Shown: positions 46,914 to 58,722 of the stretch, piece by piece | Layout of the letters: every line of letters begins with the position of its first letter | Numbering within the stretch: position 1 is the first letter of the stretch | DNA from: Axinella damicornis | Lineage: Eukaryota; Porifera; Demospongiae; Axinellida; Axinellidae | DNA: 64,000 bases | Reading direction: 5' to 3' | Assembly: GCA_963931865.1 (NCBI GenBank) | Contig: OZ007514.1 | Coordinates: 6,240,646 to 6,304,645, forward strand | Made by a program: the position numbers and the translations under genes | Notes under the pieces: generated by a model | What the model was told of the DNA's origin: nothing | The model's database searches: none | Seen by the model: only the letters and a program-made list of their open reading frames with translations

Positions 46914-47302
46914 TAGCCTCGTTCCCAGTCCCACGCCCAGCTTTTCGTCGCTTGCAGTTCGATAAAGCGGGGAGGGCCTGGTACATTTCCTCATGTGAGT
47001 GATGTCAAGGGTAGAAAGACGGTAGAAAGACCTAACCGAACTTGGGCATACATGGATCTCAGAACAGCAAGAAGAGTGAAGGTGCCAAGTAACATACCAC
47101 ACGTATCTAGCTAGCGGGGGGCGACTGTCATACTCACTGAGCGTTGAACGTGTGGATGGTTGAATAACACACAAAATGTAGGGTTCTGGTTCTGGCATTT
47201 GTTGATTATGTCATGCTCACGTGAGGAAATGTACCAGGCCCTCCCTGCTCTACTGTACTGCAAGCGATGAAAAGCTGGGCGTGGGACTGGGAACGAGGCT
47301 AC
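46914..47302. mobile_element. 389-bp TAGCCTC element with exact 9-bp TSD
   Basis: Long inverted arms begin TAGCCTCGTTCCCAGTCCCA and include CGCCCAGCTTTTCGTCGCTT. CAGCACACT is duplicated exactly at 46905-46913 and 47303-47311. It sits 56 bp beyond the donor of the KH10 second-half exon. Confidence 0.85.
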
Positions 47303-47358
47303 AGCACACTATTGTACATGCACAGTAAAACCACACATCACTAAAGCCCAACACTGAC

Positions 47359-47505
47359 CAGGTCTTTGATGACATCCTGAATCTGAGACTTGGCCCCTTC
47401 AATGCACTGCTGGGCCCCTTTCAGCATGACCTTGTCCGAGCTAGTGCCCGAGCGGGGGAAGCTGATGATCACATGTCCATTCTCCTCCGAGATCTCGTGG
47501 ATCAG
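47359..47505 (-). CDS. HDLBP: Vigilin exon: second half of KH10
   Basis: The exon has 49 codons in phase 0, with an acceptor ending ACAACACAG and donor GTCAGT. It begins LIHEISEENGHVIISFPRSG and ends QIQDVIKDL. This fits the second helix, strands and third helix of KH10, including the FPRSGT...SDKV motif conserved in vigilins. The acceptor is preceded on the sense strand by CA-rich sequence instead of a normal pyrimidine tract. Confidence 0.9.
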
Positions 47506-47935
47506 CTGTGTTGTGGGGTGGTGGATGTGTGGGTGGTGCATGTGTGGAGTGGTGCATGTGTGGGGTGCACATAAACGTACAATTCTTGAATCTCTAGGTC
47601 AGGTATCCAGCAATAAACCAAGTTTATGGTATATTCTTTTATTGTGGGGCGGTGGGTGCGCACATGTGTGGGGTGGTGCATGTGTGTATACGATAGGGAG
47701 GTACATGTGTGGAGTGTGCATGTGTGGGGTGGTACATGGGTGTGTGTGTGGAGTGTGCAAGGGTGTGCACGTGTGTGGGGTGGTGCATGGGTGTGTGTGT
47801 GTGGAGTGTGCATGGGTGTGTGTGGAGTGTGTATGTGTATGTGTGTGTAGTGTACATGAGCATCCATGCACAGGGTGGTGCAAGTGTGGCATGTGCGTGG
47901 GTGTGGGCATGCGTAGTGTACTCATGTGCATATTA
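47506..47935. repeat. TG-rich degenerate repeat beside a vigilin exon
   Basis: GTGTGGGGTGGTGCATGTGT-type units with a unique insert at 47575-47645. On the vigilin sense strand it is CA-rich and runs into the acceptor of the exon at 47359-47505. All His/Thr and Cys/Val open frames here are artefacts. Confidence 0.85.
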
Positions 47936-48237
47936 CAGTAATAATTTGAGCATCCATTTCTTGAATCAGGTCTTGTAACTCTACAAGGTAAGTGCAGACA
48001 GTGTAGGAGCTGGTAATCACATACCTCCTTGAACCACTGAACTGTTAAGTACAAGGTAAGATTAGAAGTGACACTATGACCGTTCAAGTGTCATCATGAC
48101 TCTAGCTAGCTCCTACCTTAATCTATTTGCTTTATGACAAAACGAGGCAGTTGATCCGTCATGTTGGAATGCAACTGCTTTCTCTTTACTACAAATGACT
48201 TACAAGAGTACAGAGGAACGTCTTTGCATAAATTGTG

Positions 48238-48480
48238 ACTAGTAAAGGTGTCCTGCTTAGCAAGGTGCCCTGCTTAGTAAAGGTGTCCTGATTAGTAAAG
48301 GTATCCTGATTAGCAAGGTGTCCTGCTTAGTAAAGGTGTCCTGATTAGTAAAGGTGTCCTGATTAGCAAGGTGTCCTGATTAGTAAAGGTGTCCTGATTA
48401 GCAAGGTGTCCTGATTAGTAAGGTGTCCTGATTAGTAAAGGTGTCCTGATTAGCAAGGTGTCTTGATTAGCAAAGTGTCA
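48238..48480. repeat. Minisatellite, 17-18 bp, about 14 copies
   Basis: The unit is GTGTCCTGATTAGTAAAG, with a one-base-shorter variant GTGTCCTGATTAGCAAG interspersed. Confidence 0.9.
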
Positions 48481-49127
48481 TCATTTCGTTGATATTGGGA
48501 CTTGGTCGAGTGTCCTCTAAGAGGGGCTTCACTATATCCAATGGTAGTTTCAAGATCGAGAGAATCTGGAGCACAACCGTGGTCATGAGACTACCTTCAA
48601 CGCTTGCCGTGAACATAAATGGCAAAGAAATGACTGGATATATCCCGTGCTTTCCTGTGTCTTTCGCCTTCCAAACATGGCTGTATGCCACACAGTGTGT
48701 AGACATACCTTCTTCCTTATTGCATGAACTTGTTGCTGGATGCAGTTGCATTCACCCTGATTGCCACAAAGGTAAGAATCAAAGGTGTCTCTTCAGACAG
48801 GAAATGCTGCGATGGCTACTGTTTCTTCCCTTCACAGACCAACTTGACCACAATTGTCAAATCAGGTTGAACTATCAAAGAACAGAGATGAACCCATGTC
48901 TGGACACAGGCAGCCTACGTGTTGTGCCAATACAAAGTCACATCAAGCATTCAAGGTGGCTGTGGAGGAGAATGTCTGCAAGCTTTACCTAGGTGTAAAC
49001 ATGACCCCCACAGGAAGTTAGACCTCTGACAGACAAGCAACATTTTGGCAATCCATGCTCATGGTAAAAGCATTTGCCTATTAGCAGTCCATCACCAGGT
49101 ATATACATAGCTGCTCCCTGGCCCTGA

Positions 49128-49300
49128 TTGCATCCGCTTCAGTTGCTATTCCCCGATTACGTCCGCTTCAACTGCTGCTCCCCGATTACGTCTGCTTCAG
49201 CTGCTGCTCCCCGATTGCGTCCTCTTCAGCTTCTGCACCTTGATTGTGTTTGCTTCAGCGTTGCTGTTGTACCCTGATTGCATCTGTTACAGTGCTATAG
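49128..49300 (-). repeat. About 28-bp tandem unit of a dispersed family, minus copy
   Basis: CCCCGATTACGTCCGCTTCA followed by ACTGCTGCT repeats about five times. The reverse complement (AGCGGACGCAATCGGGGAGC) occurs at about 56640-56720 and 60990-61170. Confidence 0.75.
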
Positions 49301-49466
49301 GCCAGTTCTTCAGGAAGGTTCTAGCTCTGCCCTAATACGTTCTTGGGCATTCTTTGTGGAGTTCAAGGTTCAGAGGTTGCACACATCACTAGTGCACTAG
49401 TTGAGTCTAGCCCTGCCCCCCGAACATCCCCTTCTGTAACACACTCACACACGCTTAAAATATTAA

Positions 49467-49966
49467 CTCTTTAGGGCCCAAATTTCTTTCTGTAGGTAAT
49501 TTCCAGTCTATAGAACACTCAAACATACCCTAATTTCTGTTCCCTGGCGTTGCTGTGCTCGAAACTGCTCACACAGGTAATTTCAGCTATACTAAGCGTA
49601 TAACCACGCCCACCAATTAACGAACTTGCAATCAAGTCTCATGAGAAATGGCAACCTGCCGTAGCTGAAAAACGGGCCATGTACGTATGCTGGAAATGGA
49701 GGCCCTACAAAGCCAGACGGCTACTTTCTAACTCCATTTATGCCAAAATCGATGGAAATGGCCCTCCCAGTGCCGACCAATTAAGACTTTCTACAGCGGA
49801 GCTCAGATACGGCCATGCTGTTTGCACCCTCCGGGTGCACCCACCACTTCCCCCTGTCCCGCCCTTTCTGCTGTCGCAGAACCTATCTCCCAAGGACATT
49901 GCCAGAAGTCACATAATGAAGCTGAAAGTATTATGACGACTTTTGGCGCTATGGGCCCTAAAGGGT
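49467..49966. mobile_element. TTAA-flanked element with CYCTTTAGGGCCCA ends
   Basis: A 500-bp element. The left end CTCTTTAGGGCCCA and right end (complement ACCCTTTAGGGCCCA) sit between TTAA sites. The end sequence overlaps that of the 41743 pair (CCCTTTA), so they may be related. No transposase is visible. Confidence 0.65.
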
Positions 49967-51107
49967 TTAATATATCCATTGTAATGAAGTAAATCTGCTT
50001 CAAGTCACTCTCATACAGAATTTGTGAGAAAACTTTACAGCCTTACTGCTCAGCAGCAAGTGAGAGGCAATTGAGGTAATGGAAGGAGACCTAAGTATGT
50101 ACATACAGATTTAAAACATCCACTGCAGGAATGCAATATTCCTGTACATGCACAGTACATGCCGAGGTTCAGAACGCTTTTCAGACATGTGCTTGTGGCA
50201 CAGCTTCACTGCAAACCGGAAGGCTTCTCCTGACAATCGGAAGTTTCTTCCATACCTAAGTTTCTGAAAAAAGGAGCAGCCTTGCTTATGGATCTTCCAC
50301 AGCTTCGTTTAGGTCTTCCGCAGCGGTGTTCCGGAGCTGTGTTAGTCACGTAAATCCAGCACCGTGACAGAAGCAGTCCCACATACACACGTCATTTTTA
50401 CCTACGGCTTGCAATTGCATCACAAATTCCCTGCCTTGTTCCCAGTGTGTGTCCAGGTGTGAGTATCACCAGGTTATGTCAATCGTAACACCCACTCTGT
50501 AAACTTGTGTCAGGAACACCTGACATTGACACTACGGGTTACCAGGCAACACAAGATGACATCCATGTCTGTATACACAGCACTGATAATCACACAAGGA
50601 TGCAGACACTGGACACACAGAAGTGAATCACTGTTGATAAGGAATGTAGACCTCCATTGAGCATACGGAAATTACAACAGTTCAAGGAAACCGGAAATTT
50701 TGAATAACAGTGTTGATTTGACTTCACAGTTCAAGTAAAATCCTAATTTTAATTCCACCAATGAATTTTATTGTAGAACTGGAGACATATCTATCACAAA
50801 TTGTACCTCCAAGTTTGAAGCGATTTCGATGTATTAGAGACATACTACGCATAGTTATACAGTCACAAGTAGATGCATGAGCATAAGAACATAAGGGGAA
50901 TAAACCATAATCTACTCGAAAGCTAGCTTGAAGGCAGGACAACATTCCTACATATGTGCCCATATGAAAGAGGTGGTTTGGCCTTCAAAATGACTCGGAC
51001 ATTTGGAATGCTTTTCCGACATGCGATTGTGGTGTAGCTTCACCACAAATCGGATTCAACCACCCAGCCATCAGTCATCAGCCATTCCAACTGATCCATT
51101 CCATTCC

Positions 51108-51283
51108 ATGCAGGGAGAGGAGGACTGGGGAGTCCCCTTGAACAGTGTGTACTGTTCCATTCCATTCCATGCAAGGAGAGGTGGACTGGAGAGTCCCCCC
51201 TTTGAACCATGTGTACTGATCCATTCCATTCCATGCAGGGAGAGGAGGACTGGAGAGTCCCCTTTGAATGGTGTGTACTGTCC
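51108..51283. repeat. Tandem repeat, about 62 bp by 3
   Basis: CCATTCCATTCCATGCAGGG, then AGAGGAGGACTGG and GTGTACTG, repeated three times. Peptide-repeat frames on both strands are artefacts. Confidence 0.85.
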
Positions 51284-52369
51284 ACTCTGATAACAACTGT
51301 TGGACTCAAAACATCAGTGAAGTTTTGAAAACACAGGTGGTTCTAGGAATATGCATGGCTAGGCTAAAAATTGTAATCAGCAGTGTGTTCAACATCAGCA
51401 TGAGAATTGATAAATGAGGGCGGACTTCTCTTATGTTACAACTGAAATTAGTGTTCTTGGCTATAGACCCACTGCACATGATGTCATCATTTCGAGAGTA
51501 TAGATAGGTACACCAACATGGTGGCTCTTTTGTGTTTGTGGAGATAGCAGCTTCTATGGCGATCTCGGCAACGCAGTCATGGCATGACTGCATTGCAATT
51601 GTCCAAGTTAAATAAGAGACGAAGTAATGTATGTGATCATGGAAACAGCGAATGGTTATGCACTGGTGGTTGAATAGGGTAGGCAAACAAAGAAGTGTAG
51701 GAACATGCACGGGGCCACAGTTACCAAATTGCCAGACGCAATGCCAGTTTAATTAGTTGGTTGTTTCTCCCCTCAGGCAAAAAAAGTACTCGGAGTGGCA
51801 ATTTGGTACTTGCAGGGATTCTAGCCGTTTATGCCGTCAAAACCGCCTCCTAGGCCCTCTTGCTACATCCACTTCAGCTCTGCGCACGGGCGCGCTGCAC
51901 CACAGGCGTCCTCTTGGTGGACGTGAGCGCCCACAGCCCACTCGCTGTTTGTACCTTCAAGTGATTTGACCCAGCCAAGTGTTTTCTGACGTGATATACG
52001 CTCAGTGATGAGAGATCTGCCCCACAACTGCAGAGCTTTTTGGTAGGAGGACACGCTTCTTCCACAGCCTCGGATCGTCAGCGCGCTCGTCAACCTTCGT
52101 TGCACGTGTCCATTACTCGTGCACTTCCGTATATCTTATTACTTGGACTGTATACCTCCGTATACTACGCACATGTCATGATGACGTCATGGTTGGTTGT
52201 TCGTTCACAGGTCAAGGCAAAAAGGGGGATTGCGTCGGCAAAAAGGTGAACGGTGGCCCCGTGGGAACATGTTTCCTACACATGTAGGAAACATATTCCT
52301 ACACTTTAGGTGTGAATTTTGGAGGAGTAAGTAAGCTTTGTAAAAAAGATAGGACACTTAGTGCTGAAA

Positions 52370-52612
52370 TCGTACTATATAGTGCCGGAAATTTCCTACA
52401 CTGACACTGCAAGTGAAGGGAGAGTGCCGGAAATTTCCTACACTGACACTTCAAGTCAGGGGAGAGTGCCGGAAACTTCCTACACTGACACTTCAAGTCA
52501 GGGGAGAGTGCTGGAAATTTCCTACACTGACACTTCAAGTCAGGGGAGAGTGTAGAAAATTTCTTACACTGACACTGCAAGTCAAGGGAGTGTCGGAAAT
52601 TTCCTACACTGC
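52370..52612. repeat. Tandem repeat, about 42 bp by 5.5
   Basis: GTGCCGGAAATTTCCTACAC followed by TGACACTTCAAGTCAGGGGA. It is open in several frames but shows no codon-level constraint. Confidence 0.88.
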
Positions 52613-52919
52613 ATACATGCTAGATAACAGAGCACTTCGCCTCTTTTCTTCGTCTCTTATTTAACAATGCTTCTAGTATGTGTTGAATTGAACGAAATGT
52701 GATTGATACATGTGTATGTAGGCTTACCAGTGATGTAGAGCACATTTCAATCGATACCGCATATGAAGCCAAATTGAATGTATTTCGGTACTCCAAGATG
52801 GCGGCTTCCGGATAGTATACGGAAATGCCATGGATAATGTGACGTAAGTGCAATGGGTCTATTTCCTATCCAACTTCAGCAGCTGGGTTATATGCATAAA
52901 AGAATGCCATCCAGGATTG

Positions 52920-52953
<34 letters not shown>

Positions 52954-55625
52954 GCCAACAGTTGGACAAAACTGATTGCTTTGTGAAAAGCTGCAATCTT
53001 ACTTGCAAACAAGGACCCCACGCATAGATGACACAACCATAATCGTAAGCCAAGAAACCATTCAGAGGCTGCTCAGCAACCCTAATTCTCGGAATGTATC
53101 TGAGTTGCACATAACGAAGATGTCACAGTTACCGCAGTTACCAAGCAACACGTACGGCCTAAGATAAACAAACATGCCGGCACAAAGCTAACACGATTGT
53201 ATTAGTAAACTAGAAACAACAAAAACATCCACGGTTGGAACAACATAAGGAGTAAAAAAAACACAAACAAACACAAACCAGACAAAACACATTCTAGGAT
53301 TTCAAAATTCACAGTCAGCTATAAAACGGAGAAATATCAAACTGATGCTTCCTTCCACACATGCCTAGCATTGACCACGCATCCCTATTCTGACCTACAA
53401 ACAACCTTGATGTCATCACAGTGACACAGTACTACTGTCTGAAGGCTACTAAGGGCTATCAACTCCTACAACTACATATAGAACCCCATTAAACCTTTAT
53501 CAGAGTATTAATGCAGTAATCAGGGTTGAAAGAAGTTCTACTATCCGACATGATTAGTGCATGACAGTATTTTGATAAGCCCTGATGGTACTCCATTTTA
53601 CTCTGTGCATGGTTGATGGATGCATGTAAGTAATGATAATGCACAAGCCGAAGGTGAGTGCATTATCCGCCCGAGTGCACTAAAGCCCGTAATGCACTGC
53701 AAACTGGTATCTAAACTACTTGGCGCAACTCACTGACCCGAAACAGCCGTTGATCTTTGAAAAGTGTGCAATAAGAATGCTCAGTCATGTGATTGATTCT
53801 GAGGCGTCTGATTGGTCACGTGAGTAGTACTAATTATCTTGATTCATTATTCTTTGAAACAGGTTACATCATCCAACATGCAACTACTCGCACCAGCCTG
53901 CACAATGCCCTAAGTATTTTCACTACAATATTATATGCTTGCATCAATTATCTACCCTCTGACCATGCAGCCACAGAAACTGGCCTCAGAGAAAGAAGGT
54001 AGAGAGCATGACTGCTACTGCGGAATAGATCCTCAAAACTGAAGACTGTTCACATAATCAGTTCAACTTGCTTCTAAAACAAGGAAAGCCTCAATACCTA
54101 GTGTATATGCAGTACCGCAAGCAAAAGCCGAGGAGACTCGTGTTGAGGAAATGTTTGGTTTGAGTACTATGCGGCCGTTAGTGATTACAACACCGTGTAG
54201 GTGGAGCTTCATCTTCATGCAATATATGGCCTAGATCACTTTGAGGCTGGGCAGCACCAGTCTCTTGCATGTAGATAGCACAGCTTCTATGAAAACAATA
54301 TTTATGATGGAGAAATATATACCATGTACTCATTGCCAAGAATGTACCAAATCAAATGGCACCTACATGTATGTGCAATACAACCAGACACACAAAAATA
54401 TCAATGTACTCCACAAGTAAACAACATGAGAGGCAAGCTTGCCCTATGCTAGGGATTTTCTCCTGGTCGGCACAGGGGGGAAAAGGTACAGATGGCATGG
54501 TATGGGTTTATGGTTCATTTCATGGAGGACTTTCAGTACAGTTCGTTGTGCAAGTTTGCAATAATTGAGTGTGTGAGTTTATTTGTACCCATCTGGCGAA
54601 TTGCTGGTTGGTGGTGCAGCTGAATTTAAATCATCGTTGAACAGTTTGCAAAACCTCAACTCTGACAGCTGTGGGGAAAGAGCTTGTAGCTCATTCCTCA
54701 ACTCACAAACAAAAACAACTGCACCTGTGTATTTTCATTATGTTAATAAGATGTTACCACAGCAACGCAAGGCTTTTCCTTGAAGTTTTCCATTTGCCAT
54801 TCCTGTGGCCTTGAAAACTCACAAAACAGAACTTTGAAGGAAAAGGAAGAGTCTGTTCCCACACCCTTCGTCTGCCATTAGAGCCTTTCGAACCAAGTCT
54901 ACAAACCAGCCTCCTCAACACCTCAAAGGAGAGCAGTAACCAACACATAACACATCAAAGGGAGATATGTTTATTTGTGGGATGCAAGTGTTTTTGATGG
55001 TACTTTTTGGTCCACTGGGAGACCAAGCCCCCACTTCCTTTTCACAAAATGCAAACTTTTGCAAGCCTCCCAACCACAACTGAGGAGAATGGGGAAGATC
55101 CCGCTTTCATTTTTGATTCTACAACCATATTTGATAGGTGGTAGAATGTGTAATTCCCCTTCTAGTCCACCTGGATTTTATCACCCGAGAATGAGGCTAG
55201 CAACCGCACTCCTAGCAGAGCAAACAGTCAGGCAAGATTAACTTTTCACAATGATGCTTCATGCCTCTCTGATTCTGATGGATAATTCAGCAAACTGGGA
55301 ATTTACTTACCAGCTTATACTTACAACTCAGGAAATTATAATGCAGTCATGTAAGTGACGTCATATACTGCCAACGACGGCAACGTGCTCCTGGTTTCAT
55401 GAGCAAGGTTAGTTTGCACAATATCACAAAAGCAACAGTGATCATGACGGTGTAGTTAAGATTTTTGTGCAGTTTTCCTGAGTGTGGTGAGGATTCAAAA
55501 TGAATGACAAACCCGAGAAGACCGAGGGGTGGTCACATCCCAGGATGCTATGCGTGTAATGCTACGTACCTGCTGTACAAAGCTTTTTGGATACGTAGGC
55601 CAGCTGCTCAAACACTCTCCACTTC

Positions 55626-55991
55626 TAGCCTTGTTCCCAGTCCCACGCCCAGCTTTTCGTCGCTTGCAGTATGATAAGGGCCTGGTTTCCTCACGTGAGT
55701 GATGTCAAGGGAAGGAAGACGGTAGAAAGACATAATTGAACGTGGGCGTACTGGGTCTCAGAACAGCAAGAAGAGTGAAAGTACCAGGTAACATACCACA
55801 TGTATCTAGCTAGCGGGGGACGAATGTCATACTCACAACGTGTATGTGGTTGAATAACATGCAAAACATAGTGTCCTCGTTATGAAAATATTGCCATTTG
55901 TCGGCTACGTCATGCTCATGAGAGGAAATGTACCGGGCCCTCCCCGCTTTACCGTACTGCAAGCGAGGGTGTGGGACTGGGAACGAGGCTA
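55626..55991. mobile_element. 366-bp TAGCCTY element
   Basis: A second copy of the 46914-47302 element (TAGCCTTGTTCCCAGTCCCA at the left, GGGAACGAGGCTA at the right). The flanks CTCCACTTC (55617-55625) and CTCCACTGC (55992-56000) match at 8 of 9 bases. Confidence 0.82.
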
Positions 55992-56489
55992 CTCCACTGC
56001 TACAATCAGTTGGTTTTCACCTGATGGAAACACCTCCTTCAAGTTACGTAGGAAGATACGTGTGTTGCTATCCGGTACATAAACAAAGGCACAACAAAAG
56101 CACAGATTAAAACGGAACCTCGTGATGAAAGGAATCTCTTGTAACAGTTGAGGACAATTGGAGACCTGACAACTGAATACCAAGGGGGGATCAAGGGGGG
56201 AACCCCAACTGTACAAATTAAGCCAGAACCATTACGGATTCGCATACACCAAACATTTCACAATCGAAGGTGATAATGTTGTACAGGTTTTGCAATCGCT
56301 TGCATCAGACTGAGTTGTCATCCCGTATCATCCAGTCCCTGCATCAGTTTCATCATCCCTGGGTCATTCTTGTCATCCCTGCATCAATACCATTGCAATG
56401 CCTAACATAAAGCTGTTATGCTACTGCCAGACAAATGCACACTTTACTAGTGACCACATGCGAGGTATCAGAACCAACATTACATTAAG

Positions 56490-56830
56490 ATTTTAATGTG
56501 CGTCTGTGTGTGCGCAAAGGAAGTGGGATGTTTGGGAGGCAGGGCGAGACTAGTGAGATGTGACCTTTGTACTTCACTGCAAACTCTGAACCTCGTGAAC
56601 TCAGCACATTGGAGGGGGCTGGAACCTTCCAGAGCATCTGGGGTTGCAAGCGGACGCAACCAGAGCAGCAGTTGAAACAGATGCAATTGGGGAGCAGCAG
56701 TTGAAGTGGATACAATCAGGGAGCAGAGGTGAGACCTCCCGATATGCACAGAGAGCTGTCCGGCATTGGACTGCATACATAGGCGAATGAGGAGGCAGTA
56801 GCTGAGCGAGCGAAGCGAGCAAAGGCGAAA
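56490..56830 (+). repeat. Dispersed repeat family, copy 1
   Basis: Starts ATTAAGATTTTAATGTGCGT, continues through a CTGGAACCTTCCAGA block and short GAGCAGCAGTTGAA tandem units, and ends CAGTAGCTGAGCGAGCGAAG. The same order occurs at 60803-61255. Confidence 0.75.
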
Positions 56831-57533
56831 GCTACCTAGTACATAGACCTCCTTCCTGCTGTACGTGGGAGGTGAGGGTCCAGAGGACCCTGAAAAGTTC
56901 AAAGTCCATCTGAAGTAGGGGAAGCTACACTCTTTCCGACCGGCAACGGAATTTGACAGTTTACTTACGTGTTCGATTGACAGTGATCTTTACCTCTAAG
57001 AGTCACTGTCACACGTTGCTCAGCAACCCCAATGGTTAACTTTCACACGCCACAGCTTCTTAACGAAGCTTACTCAACACCCACGGAGGATATTACCCAA
57101 CTTCTCTTCCCACGTCTAAACTACGCTCACAGGAACAATATCAATACGTGCCACCCCAAAGAAATCCTGCGCCAGACAAATCTACAACACCTCGGATCGA
57201 AATAAGCACAGGTGTTGTGTGCATTCATAATCAAGCAAACAGGCCACGTTTTCAATTTGTGATGGAAGGATGATACGCTGATACCCACACCAAGCCCTAT
57301 CCCAGAATCTAACCACGAGTGTATGCTTATTGGGTGATACCTTTCCCCCCAAAAAGACCAAGCCTTTATAACATACTTTGGGGAAAAATATCTTATCCAA
57401 GAAAACACTCGAGGGTACAAGTGACATCCTCAAAATAAATCAATTTTACACGTATTTTACATATAAAACATGAATTTTAATTTAGTAAACTGGCATAGGT
57501 AACAAGGGTGTGTACGTGTGGGCAGTTTAGCCA

Positions 57534-58722
57534 CTAGCCCCTCTGCGTCTGACAGAGAGGAGCCCCTCTACGCCTGGCAGAGAGGAGCCCCTCTACGCCT
57601 GGCAGAGATTAGCCCCTCTACGCCTGGCAGAGAGAAGCCCCTCTATGTCTGGTATGCGCAGAGGAGCCCCTCTAAGCCTGGCAGAGAGGAGGCCCCCTCT
57701 ACGCATGGCAGAGAGGAGCCCCTCTATGCCTGGCAGAGAGGAGGCCCCCTCTACGCCTGGCAGAGAGGAGCCCCTCTACGCCTGACAGAGAGGAGGCCCC
57801 CTCTACGCCTGGCAGAGAGGAGCCCCTCTATGCCTGGCAGAGAGGAGCCCCTCTATGCCTGGCAGAGAGGAGCCCCTCTAAGCCTGGCAGAGAGGAGCCC
57901 CTCTACGCCTGGCAGAGATTAGCCCCTCTACGCCTGGCAGAGAGGAGCCCCTCTATGTCTGGTATGCGCAGAGGAGCCCCTCTAAGCCTGGCAGAGAGGA
58001 GGCCCCCTCTACGCATGGCAGAGAGGAGCCCCTCTATGCCTGGCAGAGAGGAGGCCCCCTCTACGCCTGGCAGAGAGGAGCCCCTCTATGCCTGGCAGAG
58101 AGGAGCCCCTCTATGCCTGGCAGAGAGGAGCCCCTCTAAGCCTGGCAGAGAGGAGCCCCTCTACGCCTGGCAGAGAGGAGCCCCTCTACGCCTGGCAGAG
58201 ATTAGCCCCTCTACGCCTGGCAGAGAGGAGCCCCTCTATGTCTGGTATGCGCAGAGGAGCCCCTCTAAGCCTGGCAGAGAGGAGGCCCCCTCTACGCATG
58301 GCAGAGAGGAGCCCCTCTACGCCTGGCAGAGAGGGGGCCCCCTCTACGCCTGGCAGAGAGGAGCCCCTCTACGCCTGGCAGAGAGGAGCCCCTCTACGCC
58401 TGGCAGAGAGGAGGCCCCCTCTACGCCTGGCAGAGAGGAGCCCCTCTACGCCTGGCAGAGAGGAGCCCCTCTACGCCTGGCAGAGAGGAGCCCCTCTATG
58501 CCTGGCAGAGAGGAGCCCCTCTAAGCCTGGCAGAGAGGAGCCCCTCTACGCCTGGCAGAGAGGAGCCCCTCTACGCCTGGCAGAGAGGAGCCCCTCTATG
58601 CCTGGCAGAGAGGAGCCCCTCTATGCCTGGCAGAGAGGAGCCCCTCTACGCCTGGCAGAGAGGAGCCCCTCTACGCCTGGCAGAGAGAAGCCCCTCTATG
58701 TCTGCCAGAGAGGGGCTAGCGG
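57534..58722. repeat. 25-bp minisatellite, about 47 copies
   Basis: The unit AGCCCCTCTACGCCTGGCAG plus AGAGG varies at the base after CTA and in occasional 24- or 27-bp forms. Variant units (GTCTGGTATGCGCAGAGG and AGATTAGCCCC) recur at about 300-bp intervals, showing a higher-order repeat. Because 25 is not a multiple of 3, the array encodes 25-residue peptide repeats in all three plus frames. Its 134-212-codon frames are therefore not evidence of a protein. The outer ends TTTAGCCACTAGCCCCTCT and AGAGGGGCTAGCGGCTAAA are inverted relative to each other. Confidence 0.93.

Noticed and set aside
47502..48087. Several 70-180-codon frames of His/Thr or Cys/Val repeats
   Set aside because: Artefacts of the degenerate TG/CA tract next to the vigilin exon.
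48238..48480. Regular short repeats that could suggest a CRISPR array
   Set aside because: Units are head-to-tail 17-18-bp copies with no unique spacers, in a eukaryotic intron. The same reasoning applies to the 16-, 25-, 41- and 42-bp arrays.
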